Assembly: GCA_028709215.1 (NCBI GenBank)
Contig: JAQVXI010000006.1
Location: 24,997-88,996 of the forward strand
DNA: 64,000 nt
DNA from: Bacteroidales bacterium
Lineage (GTDB): Bacteria > Bacteroidota > Bacteroidia > Bacteroidales > UBA1402
Reading direction: 5' to 3'
Part shown: piece after piece, positions 50,816-60,632 of the stretch
Layout of the letters: every line of letters starts with the position of its first letter
Numbering within the stretch: position 1 is the stretch's first letter
Position numbers and translations under genes: made by a program
The notes under the pieces: generated by a model
The model's database searches: none
What the model was told of the DNA's origin: nothing
Seen by the model: the letters and a program-made list of their open reading frames with translations, nothing else

Positions 50816-51220
50816 TTATTTCAGTTGTAGTGTAAGGGTTAAATTGGATGTAAAATCGAAGGCGCAATGCGCAAATTCCGGTTTTCCGTACAGTTTGGGA
50901 TTGTTGCTGAAGGCATACCTCTCCATTGGAATACCGGATTCGGCAAGATCCAACGAATTGTTGAGGTTTGCATCGTGGAAGAGGGTCAAGGCATAGCGTC
51001 CATAAGGCAAGCCTTCGCAGACCACGCACAGGATACTGTCGTTTACGGCCACTTTTTTGACAAAGCAGGGTTTTTGTAGAAAGGATTCGGGGGAGTCAAA
51101 CACTGCAATCATCAGATTGCCGGAAACCTGTTGGATCCCTTTGACCTCAAGCGTCAAGGTCTGAGCAGACAGCATCCCGCACAAGAGGAGCAGTCCAAGC
51201 GAAAGTAGTGACTTTTTCAT
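50816..51220 (-). CDS. DUF2141 domain secreted protein
   Basis: Signal peptide; GNLMIAVFDSPESFLQKP...LPYGRYALTLFHDANLNNSLDLAESGIPMERYAFSNNP. Confidence 0.85.
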   Translation of the reverse strand: MKKSLLSLGLLLLCGMLSAQTLTLEVKGIQQVSGNLMIAVFDSPESFLQKPCFVKKVAVNDSILCVVCEGLPYGRYALTLFHDANLNNSLDLAESGIPMERYAFSNNPKLYGKPEFAHCAFDFTSNLTLTLQLK

Positions 51221-51361
51221 TTCATTCCATGATTAAGAATTGTATTAAGATAAAAGCATAAATCGATCGATGCGACAAATGTAAACCAGTTTATGTTATA
51301 AACCAAATGTTTTTGAGATTTATTTTTCTAATTTTGCGGGAAATCTTATAACAACTGTACC

Positions 51362-52054
51362 ATGATTCGAAAACACAAAAGCTGTCTGCTTGCCGCAGGC
51401 ATTGGTTTGGTGCTCGGTTTGGGACTGCGGGAGCAGGCTCAGGCGTCGCAACCGTATTTTGTACCGGCCACCACGGAGATCAAGACTCCGGATTCAAAAG
51501 GATTTATTCAGCGCTGGATGCTGCTGGAACCCATTCACAAACCCAACCCCCGCAATACGGTCTTTGTCGACAGCTACTTGAGGGAGGCGTTTGCAACGGA
51601 ATATTTTAAGGATCAGTTTACCGTGCTGCCCAAGGATGGAGACAAGGTAAAGGCCGGGGAGCAAACACTTCGCTGGCATGCGCTCGAGAGCACCAATTAC
51701 AACGTCAAATTGTTTCGTTTTGCCGACGGACTCAAAAAAGAAGTCTACGGTGTTTTGTTTTGGGCGGTAACCGTTGTGGAAAGCCCCTCGGAACGGACAG
51801 ATGTGCGTTTGGCGGTCGGTTCCAATTCGGCCTCCATGTGGTGGCTCAATGGGGAAGAAGTGCTGCTGATGTCCGGTGACCGCCGCATGGTGGTGGACGA
51901 TTGCGTTTCGAAGCGATTGACGTTGAAGAAGGGCAGAAACATTGTACGGGGAGCCGTCATCAACGGTCCGGGCATGAGTGATTTTTGTGTGCGTTTTCTG
52001 GACGAACAAGGCGCGCCGATTAAAGACCTAACGATAACACAGACCGCATTATGA
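51362..52054 (+). CDS. Secreted hypothetical protein linked to GH43
   Basis: Signal peptide; beta-sandwich-like region; TAATTTTG box at 51329; overlaps the next gene. Confidence 0.55.
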   Translation: MIRKHKSCLLAAGIGLVLGLGLREQAQASQPYFVPATTEIKTPDSKGFIQRWMLLEPIHKPNPRNTVFVDSYLREAFATEYFKDQFTVLPKDGDKVKAGEQTLRWHALESTNYNVKLFRFADGLKKEVYGVLFWAVTVVESPSERTDVRLAVGSNSASMWWLNGEEVLLMSGDRRMVVDDCVSKRLTLKKGRNIVRGAVINGPGMSDFCVRFLDEQGAPIKDLTITQTAL

Positions 52055-53505
52055 AACGAACGACGATATTTATGGGCATAGCGGCAATCGGCTGCTTTTT
52101 GATGAGTGAAACGACAACGGCTCAGGTAGGAAAACCCTTCATTCACGATCCTTCGACCATTATGGAATGCGAAGGCAAATACTATACATTTGGAACCGGC
52201 AGCGGCGGATTGATTTCTGAAGACGGCTGGAACTGGAACGGTGGCGGGGTACGACCCGGCGGTGGTGCGGCTCCCGATGCAGTGAAGATTGGCGACCGTT
52301 ACCTCATTGCCTATGGTGCAACGGGTGGCGGTTTGGGTGGCGGCCACAACGGCAGAATCCTGACCATGTGGAACAAGACGCTCGACCCCAACTCGCCTGA
52401 TTTTGCGTATTCAGAGGCCATTGTGGTGGCATCGTCCGACGGACACGAAGACAACGATGCCATCGATCCGGGTCTGTTGCTGGATCCGACGGACGGACGC
52501 CTTTGGCTGTCGTACGGAACTTATTTTGGATTCATACGACTGATTGAGTTGGATCCCAAAACCGGCATGCGCATGGAGGGCAACGAAGCCATTGACATTG
52601 CCATCGACTGCGAAGCCACCGATCTGATGTACCACGATGGATGGTATTATTTGCTGGGTACACACGGTACTTGCTGCGACGGCGCGAACTCCACCTATAA
52701 TATAGTGGTGGGTCGTTCCAGAAAAGTGACCGGTCCTTATATGGACAACGTGGGTAGAAGCATGCTGGAAGGCGGCGGAAAAATGGTGATCGCAGCTCGT
52801 GGACGCTTGATCGGTCCCGGACATTTTGGCTGGATCAACTTAGGTGACGGCGTTCAAAAGATGTCCTGCCACTACGAAGCCGATCTGGATCAGAGCGGAC
52901 GCAGTGTATTGGGCATTCTTCCCTTGCTTTGGAAAAACGGTTGGCCGGTGGCCGGTGAAAACCTGAAAGCCGGAACCTATGCCATCGAATCCGAACGCAG
53001 AGGCTACGCCTTGGAATTGGCGGTTGATTTTGTACGGATGCCGGGAGGCATGCGGGGTTTCCGCCGTGATCCCAACGAACCCATTGTTTCGATCCCCTCG
53101 CAGACCCTTGCGGACGTAGCGCAGACCTGGCCTGCCGGCAACATTGATGTGCGTTTGGGCGACAACATGGCGCGCCCGCATCAGAAATGGACGATTGTAC
53201 CGGTACCCGAATCCGGAGGCACGTTGGGTGGACCGTATTATAAGATCCTGATTGAAGGCACCGATCGGGCATTGGCTGCAACGCCCGATGCTGAACTGGT
53301 GGCCGTGCCTGCCTTTGACGGGGCTCCGGAACAGCTCTGGCGCATCGATCAACTGACGGATGGAACGTACCGCATCATGCTCAAAACGATTCCCAATTCG
53401 GACAAAACCTATGCGTTGGTCTCCATTGGAGACAGCACGCCGACCCTGGCCGCATTTGACGGGGACAGCGACAACAGCAAATGGAATTTTAGATTGCAGC
53501 ACTAA
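52051..53505 (+). CDS. GH43-family arabinan endo-1,5-alpha-L-arabinosidase-like
   Basis: FIHDPSTIMECEGKYYTFGTGSGG; DAIDPGLLLDPTDGRLWLSYGTYFGFI; C-terminal lectin-like domain. Confidence 0.85.
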   Translation: MKRTTIFMGIAAIGCFLMSETTTAQVGKPFIHDPSTIMECEGKYYTFGTGSGGLISEDGWNWNGGGVRPGGGAAPDAVKIGDRYLIAYGATGGGLGGGHNGRILTMWNKTLDPNSPDFAYSEAIVVASSDGHEDNDAIDPGLLLDPTDGRLWLSYGTYFGFIRLIELDPKTGMRMEGNEAIDIAIDCEATDLMYHDGWYYLLGTHGTCCDGANSTYNIVVGRSRKVTGPYMDNVGRSMLEGGGKMVIAARGRLIGPGHFGWINLGDGVQKMSCHYEADLDQSGRSVLGILPLLWKNGWPVAGENLKAGTYAIESERRGYALELAVDFVRMPGGMRGFRRDPNEPIVSIPSQTLADVAQTWPAGNIDVRLGDNMARPHQKWTIVPVPESGGTLGGPYYKILIEGTDRALAATPDAELVAVPAFDGAPEQLWRIDQLTDGTYRIMLKTIPNSDKTYALVSIGDSTPTLAAFDGDSDNSKWNFRLQH

Positions 53506-53696
53506 AAAACAAGTCTTATGCCGGCGCTCCACTGAGTTGCCGGCATATTTTTATGGTTTTGAGCCTAAAATGTACCGTGTTGAGGCTCTTGTGTATCAAA
53601 AACAACAATCCTTGTATCATCTCTAGCCGCTTGTGACCGGTGGTGAAACTACTTTTGTTTCTGTTGAATGTAGTAGTACAATGAATTACACCAAAC

Positions 53697-55748
53697 ATGA
53701 AAAAAACTAGTTTCTTACTCTCCCTGATTATGGCGATGATCTTCGCATCGGCGTGCAAAACCAATGCCGTTAAGCCTACCTTTCACACAACCGGCAATCC
53801 CTATCTTCCGTTGTGGGAGCATCTCCCGGATGGCGAACCGCGTGTGTTTGAAGATCCGGACAAACCCGGAAAGTTCCGTTTTTACATCATCGGTTCGCAC
53901 GACGTGCGTTTCCGCAGTTATTGTGGTCCCGACATTCGGGCTTGGTCTGCACCCGTTGAGGATTTGTCCCAATGGCGGGATGAGGGTCCCATCTTTACCT
54001 ATCCCATTAGCGATCAATGGGATGTAATGTATGCCCCCGATTTGGTTGAGGTCAAACGCAAAGACGGAACCAAGGAGTATTATTTATATCCACACAGCCG
54101 TGGTCGCAACCGCGAAGCCATGGTGGCCAAAGGCAGTCGTCCCGACGGACCTTTTACGCCCATCAACGTAACGGAAGACGGTACACGTACCATTCCGGGC
54201 AGTGTTTTGGGTTTTGACCCGGCCATTTACATCGATTACATTACCGATCCCAACGATCCCGACTTCGAAATTGGTTTCCGTGCCTACGGTTACTGGGGTT
54301 TCCAGAACTCCAACGCGGCACAGTTGGATCAAAAAACCATGTACTCGGTACGTCCCGGTACGGAAGTGATTCGCAATTTCATCCCGGCCAGTGCCCGTTA
54401 TGGCGTCATTCGTGACCCCGAAGGCACCACTTATCCCAGCGTATTCGAAGGCGAAGACCTGGGTCGTTTCAACTTTTTTGAAGCCGCTTCCATCCGCAAG
54501 ATCGGAAACAAATACGTTTGGGTATACAGCGGTTATTCCGGTCCCGACTACGGTTTGAGCAGCACCAACTCCGCTTTGCGTTATGCCTACGGCGATACGC
54601 CACTGGGTCCTTGGAAGAGTGGGGGTGTGCTCGTCGATTCCCGTGCTCCGGTACTCAACCAAGATGGTTCAGGCTTGCAAACCACCAATGCCGGCCACAA
54701 TACCCACGGTAGTTTGGAAGAAATCAACGGCCAATGGTACGCCTTTTACCACAGACCTCCAAGAGGTTTTGGCAACGCACGTCAACCCATGGTTGCCCCC
54801 GTTGTTGTAGAGTGGGATGAAGCCTCGGTTGCCAACGGTGGAAAAGTCACCATCCGCGCCTACGATCCCTACGCAGCGGACAAAAAATGGACGGCCAAAG
54901 ACAATAAAGGCAACGAATACACCGGTGCCGAAGTCACCTCTGAAGGCTTCCAGATCTTTGGTTTGGATCCCTACAAGTACTATTCTGCCGGTTATGCCTG
55001 TTACTTGTCCGACATCGGTATCCAACAAGACTCGTGGGATATTTGGGACAACCACATGCCCATCACCAACGTTCGCAACGGCAACATCATCGGGTACAAG
55101 TACTTCGGTTTTGGAGGCTTGGACAAAGATCAGTTGGGACTGAAAGCCTTCAAAGGCAGCAAGCCGGGCAACAATACCGCGCTGAACGTCTTCCTGACCC
55201 CCAAAACCAATCAGTCCTTTAAGGTCAATATCTGGTTGGACGGTCCTTGGGCCAATTCTGCCTGGAATGGAACGAAAATCGGAGAAATCGTAGTTCCCGC
55301 AAATTCTGCGCAAGAAATAAGTCAATATACCGTAGAAGTTTCTAAATTTGTTGACCACTTGGACAAGAAACATGCGATTTATTTTGTGGCAGAAGGCCAA
55401 AGCAACGAAGGACTGTTTGACTTGATCGGCTTGGGCTTTAGCAAAGGCAAAAAGAAATTGGAACGTCCCATTGTACCGACCGTGACGATTTCTGTGGATG
55501 GCCAGGCCATCGAGTTGCCGGCTACACCGGTGCGCTCGACCAACGAAAACGGCATTGTAGGTTACAACTTGTACGAAGCCAAACATTCGCTGGCCGCACA
55601 AGACCAAACCTTGCCCAACGTAACCGCTGCTTCCAGCGATCCAAGTGTGAAAATTAAAGTAACACAAGCAACAGAGTTGCCGGGTTCGGCAAGCGTTGAT
55701 TTTGATTACAAAGGCATCGTAAAAACCTATCGCGTAGTCTTTGAATAA
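53697..55748 (+). CDS. GH43-like glycosyl hydrolase lipoprotein
   Basis: Lipobox ASAC; GNPYLPLWEHLPDGEPRVFEDPDKPGKFRFYIIGSHD; DVMYAPDLVEVKRKDGTKEYYLYPHS; NAGHNTHGSLEEINGQWYAFYHR. Confidence 0.82.
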   Translation: MKKTSFLLSLIMAMIFASACKTNAVKPTFHTTGNPYLPLWEHLPDGEPRVFEDPDKPGKFRFYIIGSHDVRFRSYCGPDIRAWSAPVEDLSQWRDEGPIFTYPISDQWDVMYAPDLVEVKRKDGTKEYYLYPHSRGRNREAMVAKGSRPDGPFTPINVTEDGTRTIPGSVLGFDPAIYIDYITDPNDPDFEIGFRAYGYWGFQNSNAAQLDQKTMYSVRPGTEVIRNFIPASARYGVIRDPEGTTYPSVFEGEDLGRFNFFEAASIRKIGNKYVWVYSGYSGPDYGLSSTNSALRYAYGDTPLGPWKSGGVLVDSRAPVLNQDGSGLQTTNAGHNTHGSLEEINGQWYAFYHRPPRGFGNARQPMVAPVVVEWDEASVANGGKVTIRAYDPYAADKKWTAKDNKGNEYTGAEVTSEGFQIFGLDPYKYYSAGYACYLSDIGIQQDSWDIWDNHMPITNVRNGNIIGYKYFGFGGLDKDQLGLKAFKGSKPGNNTALNVFLTPKTNQSFKVNIWLDGPWANSAWNGTKIGEIVVPANSAQEISQYTVEVSKFVDHLDKKHAIYFVAEGQSNEGLFDLIGLGFSKGKKKLERPIVPTVTISVDGQAIELPATPVRSTNENGIVGYNLYEAKHSLAAQDQTLPNVTAASSDPSVKIKVTQATELPGSASVDFDYKGIVKTYRVVFE

Positions 55749-55781
55749 AAATCCAATCTACTGTTGCGGAATGGATTGAAT

Positions 55782-56741
55782 ATGAAACAATTGAAATACG
55801 CAATCGTAGGAGTAGGAGGTTTGGGCGGATATTACGGCATCAAGTTGGCTGCGGCCGGCAAGGATGTGCATTTTTTGCTCAACAGTGATTACGAATGGGT
55901 CAATCAAAACGGGCTTCGGCTCGATTCGATCGACGGCAATCTGCACCTACCCACGGTACAGTCATACAAGCAAGCAGGCGAAATGCCAGCTTGTGACGTT
56001 ATAATGGTTTGCTTAAAAACCACGTCCAACCACCTGCTTGCCCAAATCTTGCCTACGTTGACGGCCAAAGGCGGTTCGGTCGTTCTCGTCCAGAATGGCA
56101 TGGGCATGGAAGAGAGCCTGCTCGAAACCTTTCCGGATCTCTCTCTGGCCGGAGCCCTGGCCTTCATCTGCTCCAGCAAAGTGGGGCCCGGACACATCCT
56201 CCACAGTGACTACGGCAAACTCAGCCTGGGCTGGAAGCAACTCCCCAAGCCGGGTCTCCTGGAACAGGTCTGCAACGATCTGTCCACCGCCGGCGTCTCC
56301 AACGAAGTGGTCCCCGACCTGATGGCAGCCCGCTGGCGCAAACTGGTTTGGAACATCCCCTACAACGGCATGTCCGTCATCCTGCGCACCACAACGGCTG
56401 AGCTGATGGCACACGACTTCAGTCGCCAAATGCTCCGCCAATTGATGCTCGAGGTCATCCACGCCGCCAATGCCTGCCTTGCCGCCAAAGGCAGCGGCAG
56501 CAGCAGCAGCGAAAGCCGCATCGATCCCTCTTTTGCCGACGCCATGCTGGCTTCTACCGCACGAATGAAACCCTATGCACCCAGCATGAAACTGGATTAC
56601 GATCACGGTCGTCCCATGGAAATCGAAGCCATTTATGGCAACCCCATACGTCTGGCTCAACAAGCCGGCTACGAAATGCGTCAGGTTGCCCTCATGGAAA
56701 ATCAACTCCGGTTGATTCAATCTCAATACATCAAATCTTAA
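55782..56741 (+). CDS. 2-dehydropantoate 2-reductase family protein
   Basis: MKQLKYAIVGVGGLGGYYGIKLAAAGKDVHFLLNSDYE; KPYAPSMKLDYDHGRPMEIEAIYGNPIRLAQ. Confidence 0.88.
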   Translation: MKQLKYAIVGVGGLGGYYGIKLAAAGKDVHFLLNSDYEWVNQNGLRLDSIDGNLHLPTVQSYKQAGEMPACDVIMVCLKTTSNHLLAQILPTLTAKGGSVVLVQNGMGMEESLLETFPDLSLAGALAFICSSKVGPGHILHSDYGKLSLGWKQLPKPGLLEQVCNDLSTAGVSNEVVPDLMAARWRKLVWNIPYNGMSVILRTTTAELMAHDFSRQMLRQLMLEVIHAANACLAAKGSGSSSSESRIDPSFADAMLASTARMKPYAPSMKLDYDHGRPMEIEAIYGNPIRLAQQAGYEMRQVALMENQLRLIQSQYIKS

Positions 56742-56752
56742 TCAAGTATACA

Positions 56753-57673
56753 ATGGATCGAATACACGAAGCGCAACGCGTCACCTGGATCGGTTTCTGG
56801 ATCAATCTGGTATTGAGTATCGTCAAAATGCTGGCTGGCTACTTTGGTGCCAGTACGGCCGTTCTGGCCGATGGCGTTCACTCGCTTTCTGATTTTGTTA
56901 CCGATGTCGTGGTCGTTGTTTTCGTCCGCGTATCCGGCAAGCGCGACGACGAAGACCACCGCTATGGCCACGGCAAGTTTGAAACCTTTGCCAGCCTGCT
57001 CATCAGTTTGGCCCTCTTTGCCGTGGCCATCGGTTTGTTTGCAAGCGCTGCCAAAGGCATCCTCGCCTTTCTCCATGGCAACCCCTTGTCCGAACCCTCC
57101 TGGCTTGCCTTTGCCGCTGCCTTCCTATCCATTGTATCCAAAGAATGGTTGTTTCGTTTCACCTTCAAAAAAGGCAAACTCATCAACAGCCCCGCCGTTA
57201 TCGCCAACGCATGGCACCACCGTTCGGACGCCTTCTCCAGCATCGCAACCGTTTTGGGCGTGGGCGCAGCCATCCTCTTAGGCGGTAGCTGGCGCGTTCT
57301 GGACCCCATTGCCGGTATGTTGGTCAGCCTCTTCATCATCCGCGTAGCCTACACCCTTGGCCTTCCCAGCGTACAGGAACTGCTCGAAGCGGCCTTACCC
57401 AAAGACGTGGAAGCTGAAATCATCAAAACCATCCATGCAGTCCCCGGCGTCCGTGCAACCCATCGTTTGCGCACGCGTCGCATTGGTAAGGATTTTGCCA
57501 TCGATGTCCATGTGAAACTCGATTCGGACATTAGTTTCATCAAATCGCACGACATTGCGACCGATATTGAGCGTTCGTTGCGTTTGGCTTTTGGCAACGA
57601 TACACATCTTAATATTCATACGGAGCCTTTTGTACCAGAGAATCGAAAGCCAGATTGGGAGGTGGTGGAGTAG
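56753..57673 (+). CDS. Cation diffusion facilitator family transporter
   Basis: AVLADGVHSLSDFVTDVVVVV; DHRYGHGKFETFASL; NAWHHRSDAFSSIAT. Confidence 0.93.
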   Translation: MDRIHEAQRVTWIGFWINLVLSIVKMLAGYFGASTAVLADGVHSLSDFVTDVVVVVFVRVSGKRDDEDHRYGHGKFETFASLLISLALFAVAIGLFASAAKGILAFLHGNPLSEPSWLAFAAAFLSIVSKEWLFRFTFKKGKLINSPAVIANAWHHRSDAFSSIATVLGVGAAILLGGSWRVLDPIAGMLVSLFIIRVAYTLGLPSVQELLEAALPKDVEAEIIKTIHAVPGVRATHRLRTRRIGKDFAIDVHVKLDSDISFIKSHDIATDIERSLRLAFGNDTHLNIHTEPFVPENRKPDWEVVE

Positions 57674-57680
57674 GTTTTTG

Positions 57681-57990
57681 AAGAATGTGTTTAAAAAAAC
57701 GTTCCGTTTTTTTAAAATGTGTCAAAATCTTCGATTTTGAATGTGTAAAAATCCTGCGGATTTTTAATGTGTTGAAACTGAAGGTTTCAAATGTGTTGCC
57801 CTTCGGTCGAATTTTAAATAAAGCAAGCCGTTTGCGGGCGCAACGACAGCAACGACGGGCGCAATGCAGCTGGCAAGGCCAGCGTGCGGCGACCCTGTCG
57901 CCACACAGCGCACGCACGGACACACAATGTACTTATAAACAGACACCACCGATTTCCGTGCGTGCGCGCATTGCGCCCGTCGTTCCTGTT
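57681..57990 (-). repeat. Composite hairpin-array element, copy C (core on - strand relative to A/B; core 57851-57984, AT-rich arm 57690-57810)
   Basis: Hairpins 57690-57716, 57722-57740, 57746-57766, 57772-57790, 57796-57810, each separated by ATGTG; core closed by AACGACGGGCGCAATGC/GCATTGCGCCCGTCGTT. Confidence 0.88.
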
Positions 57991-58157
57991 ATTTGGTGCG
58001 ACTGAAACACTTTTCCACGTTTGCAGGATGTTTTATTTTGTGGACGTGGTTTTTTTTTATTAATATTGCAGTATTGTTTCTGCGACGTTCCATCCATCTG
58101 AAAAACACACTCCTCTGGCTTATGTTCGTGTTATAAATCGATTTAAATGATATAAAA

Positions 58158-58556
58158 ATGAAAAGCGTCGTTGTATTCTTGTTCCTTTTTACATTTATTG
58201 CTTTTGGAGGTTGCAAATTTGGTGAGATACCTTGTTATACCATTGTGAATAATTCCAATGTGGATATTGCACTGAGGAGAGCCATGTTTCCAATGGAACC
58301 AAGATGTATGAAGCCCAAGATCAAATCTGAATATGATCTCTTTGTTCGTATATCGGTTGTGAAGGCACATTCTACGAATTATTATGATCGAACATCCTAT
58401 AGCCCACATGAAATCCTACACATTCATGCTTTTGAACGTAGAGATGTTGATGAGATGGATTGTGAAACGTTTGTTCGGCTGTATCCTGTTAAAAAATCAT
58501 GGGTGATTTCTATTTCTGAACTGGATTCTTTGGGGTGGACGTTGGAATATCCCTGA
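58158..58556 (+). CDS. Small lipoprotein, unknown function
   Basis: MKSVVVFLFLFTFIAFGGCKFGEIPCYTIVNNSNVDIALRRAMFP; lipobox FGGC. Confidence 0.65.
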   Translation: MKSVVVFLFLFTFIAFGGCKFGEIPCYTIVNNSNVDIALRRAMFPMEPRCMKPKIKSEYDLFVRISVVKAHSTNYYDRTSYSPHEILHIHAFERRDVDEMDCETFVRLYPVKKSWVISISELDSLGWTLEYP

Positions 58557-58785
58557 TGATTTGATTTCTCGGTTGTCGGTTTCAGAATTTGTGACGAATT
58601 GAATGGATGGGCTGACGGAATAATTCAAGCGGGATATGTGTGGTATGGAGTTGCGTTGGGTTTTAGGACATCTGAGAATAACATCATGTTCAAGACATTC
58701 GATATTTACTCAGAATGAGAAGATTCGGCAGGAAATTACACCAGTAAGAATGTGTTAAAATCTTGTTTTTTCGATTTATTTTACA

Positions 58786-58793
58786 TATGTTTG
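58786..58793 (+). promoter_or_regulatory. Bacteroidota -7 box TATGTTTG upstream of the first tandem paralog
   Basis: TAnnTTTG match 18 bp before ATG 58812. Confidence 0.4.
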
Positions 58794-58811
58794 AGGAATA
58801 ATTACTAAGTT

Positions 58812-59087
58812 ATGGAGCTAATCATTGGACTTTTTATCGTTGTCACATCGATCATCATCGGTATTGCCGATCAAGACGGCTTCCGGATCCGTACCCGTCC
58901 GTATATGAGCAAAGCCATGTTGCGAAAAAAGATGGAAGAAGAGTACAATTCATACCGGAAAATTCTGCGACCGACACATAAAACTGAAAAAGGGTTTCAG
59001 GAGAGTTGGAGATTGTATTCTACCTACCTATTAAAAGATTTTGAGAAAATATATGGATTTAAGAATCTGGATATTGACAAATTGTGA
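58812..59087 (+). CDS. Small single-TM protein, tandem paralog 1 of 3
   Basis: MELIIGLFIVVTSIIIGIADQDGFRIRTRPYMSKAMLRKKMEEEYNSYRKI shared with 59205 and 59599. Confidence 0.65.
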   Translation: MELIIGLFIVVTSIIIGIADQDGFRIRTRPYMSKAMLRKKMEEEYNSYRKILRPTHKTEKGFQESWRLYSTYLLKDFEKIYGFKNLDIDKL

Positions 59088-59204
59088 AAACCGAGAAAGG
59101 CCTTATTACGGCCGAGAAGGCGGCTGAGGGATCTGTAAGAGTGAGTTGGATTGTTCTTTTTAGCCTTTGCTTTTGAAAAGTATTAAATAAAAAAATACGG
59201 AGTT

Positions 59205-59495
59205 ATGGAGCTAGTCATTGGACTTTTTATCGTTGTCACATCGATCATCATCGGTATTGCCGATCAAGACGGCTTCCAGATTCGTCCCCGTCCGTATATG
59301 AGCAAAGCCATGTTGCGAAAAAAGATTGAGGAGGAATACATATTTTTTCGTAAAATTATTCGTCCGACTTATGATACGGAGGAGGAGTTTCAAAAGAGTT
59401 GGTTGTTGCAATTGCGTTTATCATTAGAGAGTTATAAGGAACTATATGGTTTTAAAAATTTAGATATCAAAAGCTTTTTAGATAAAACATGGTAA
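59205..59495 (+). CDS. Small single-TM protein, tandem paralog 2 of 3
   Basis: Near-identical N-terminus MELVIGLFIVVTSIIIGIADQDGFQIRPRPYMSKAMLRKKIEEEY, divergent C-terminus. Confidence 0.65.
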   Translation: MELVIGLFIVVTSIIIGIADQDGFQIRPRPYMSKAMLRKKIEEEYIFFRKIIRPTYDTEEEFQKSWLLQLRLSLESYKELYGFKNLDIKSFLDKTW

Positions 59496-59598
59496 GGCCT
59501 TACGGCCGAGAAGACGGCTGAGGGATCTGTAAGAGTGAGTTGGATTGTTCTTTTTAGCCTTTGCTTTTGAAAAGTATTAAATAAAAAAATACGGAGTT

Positions 59599-59874
59599 AT
59601 GGAGCTAGTCATTGGACTTTTTATCGTTGTCACATCGATCATCATTGGTATTGCCGATCAAGACGACTTCCGGATCCGTACCCGTCCATATATGAGCAAA
59701 GCCATGTTGCGAAAGAAGATGGAAGATGAGTATAATTCATATCGCGAGATTATTCGTCCGACCTGTAAAACCGAGAAGGAGTTTCAAGAGAGTTGGAAAT
59801 TGTATTTTAACTGCCTATTAAAGGATATTGAGAAAATCTATGGCTTAAAGAACCTAGATATTGACAAGATATAA
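59599..59874 (+). CDS. Small single-TM protein, tandem paralog 3 of 3
   Basis: Near-identical N-terminus MELVIGLFIVVTSIIIGIADQDDFRIRTRPYMSKAMLRKKMEDEY. Confidence 0.65.
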   Translation: MELVIGLFIVVTSIIIGIADQDDFRIRTRPYMSKAMLRKKMEDEYNSYREIIRPTCKTEKEFQESWKLYFNCLLKDIEKIYGLKNLDIDKI

Positions 59875-59974
59875 AACCAAGTAAGGCCTTACGGCCGAGA
59901 ATAAAAGCAGAGGCGAGGGGATCTTAATTAGAGGATTTCCTCGTTTTTTTTGTTTTCTCGAGAATGAATATTAA

Positions 59975-60376
59975 AGCAGGCCGTTTGCGGGCGCAACGAC
60001 AGCAACGAAGGGCGCAATGCAGCTGGCAAGGCCAGCGTGCGGCGACCCTGTCGCCACACAGCGCACGCACGGACACACAATGTACTTATAAACAGACACC
60101 ACCGATTTCCGTGCGTGCGCGCATTGCGCCCGTCGTTGCTTCTTCCATTCGGCGCAGCCGACACATTTGCGAGCGGGAGCGAGCAACACATTAAAAAAAC
60201 GGAACGTTTTTTTACACATTCTTCTAATTAACGAACGCAGTGAGTTACACATTCTCCTTCCATTTGCGAGCGGGAGCGAGCAACACATTAAAAAAACGGA
60301 ACGTTTTTTACACATTCTTCCAATTAACGAACGAAGTGAGTTACACATTCTTCTAATTAACGAACAAAGTGAGTGA
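59975..60376 (-). repeat. Composite hairpin-array element, copy D (core 60002-60139; arm of 7 hairpins 60149-60376)
   Basis: Core nearly identical to copy C; hairpins 60149-60161, 60167-60186, 60192-60214, 60229-60247, 60264-60283, 60289-60310, 60325-60343 and partial 60358-60376, with CACAT spacers. Confidence 0.88.
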
Positions 60377-60387
60377 AGAAGCGAAAC

Positions 60388-60423
60388 AAAAAAAAGAGGC
60401 AACCGTCTGCACGGAGCCTCTTT
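60388..60423 (-). terminator. Rho-independent terminator of tRNA-Ser
   Basis: Minus strand AAAGAGGC...GCCTCTTT followed by a T-run. Confidence 0.85.
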
Positions 60424-60424
60424 G

Positions 60425-60511
60425 CGGAAGAAGGGGGATTCGAACCCCCGGTACGGTTACCCGTACGACAGTTTAGCAAACTGTTGGTTTCAGCCACTCA
60501 CCCATCCTTCC
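60425..60511 (-). tRNA. tRNA-Ser (GCU)
   Basis: Minus strand GGAAGGATGGGTGAGTGGCTGAAACCAACAGTTTGCTAAACTGTCGTACGGGTAACCGTACCGGGGGTTCGAATCCCCCTTCTTCCG; long variable arm, anticodon GCT. Confidence 0.96.
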
Positions 60512-60632
60512 GGAAGCGAAACTGAATTTTCAATCGCGCTGCAAAGATAGAAAAGAGTTTTTATACTCCAAATTTAAATCCTCTTTTAATCCTAAAAAAA
60601 ACGATTAATTTTGAAAGCAAATAGTGGATCGG

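Noticed and set aside
54669-55667. 332-aa minus ORF
   Set aside because: Antisense to the GH43-like gene 53697-55748.
57851-57984. Integron attC site
   Set aside because: Core size and folding superficially resemble an attC, but no R'/R'' (GTTRRRY / RYYYAAC) simple sites at the ends and no integrase in the window.
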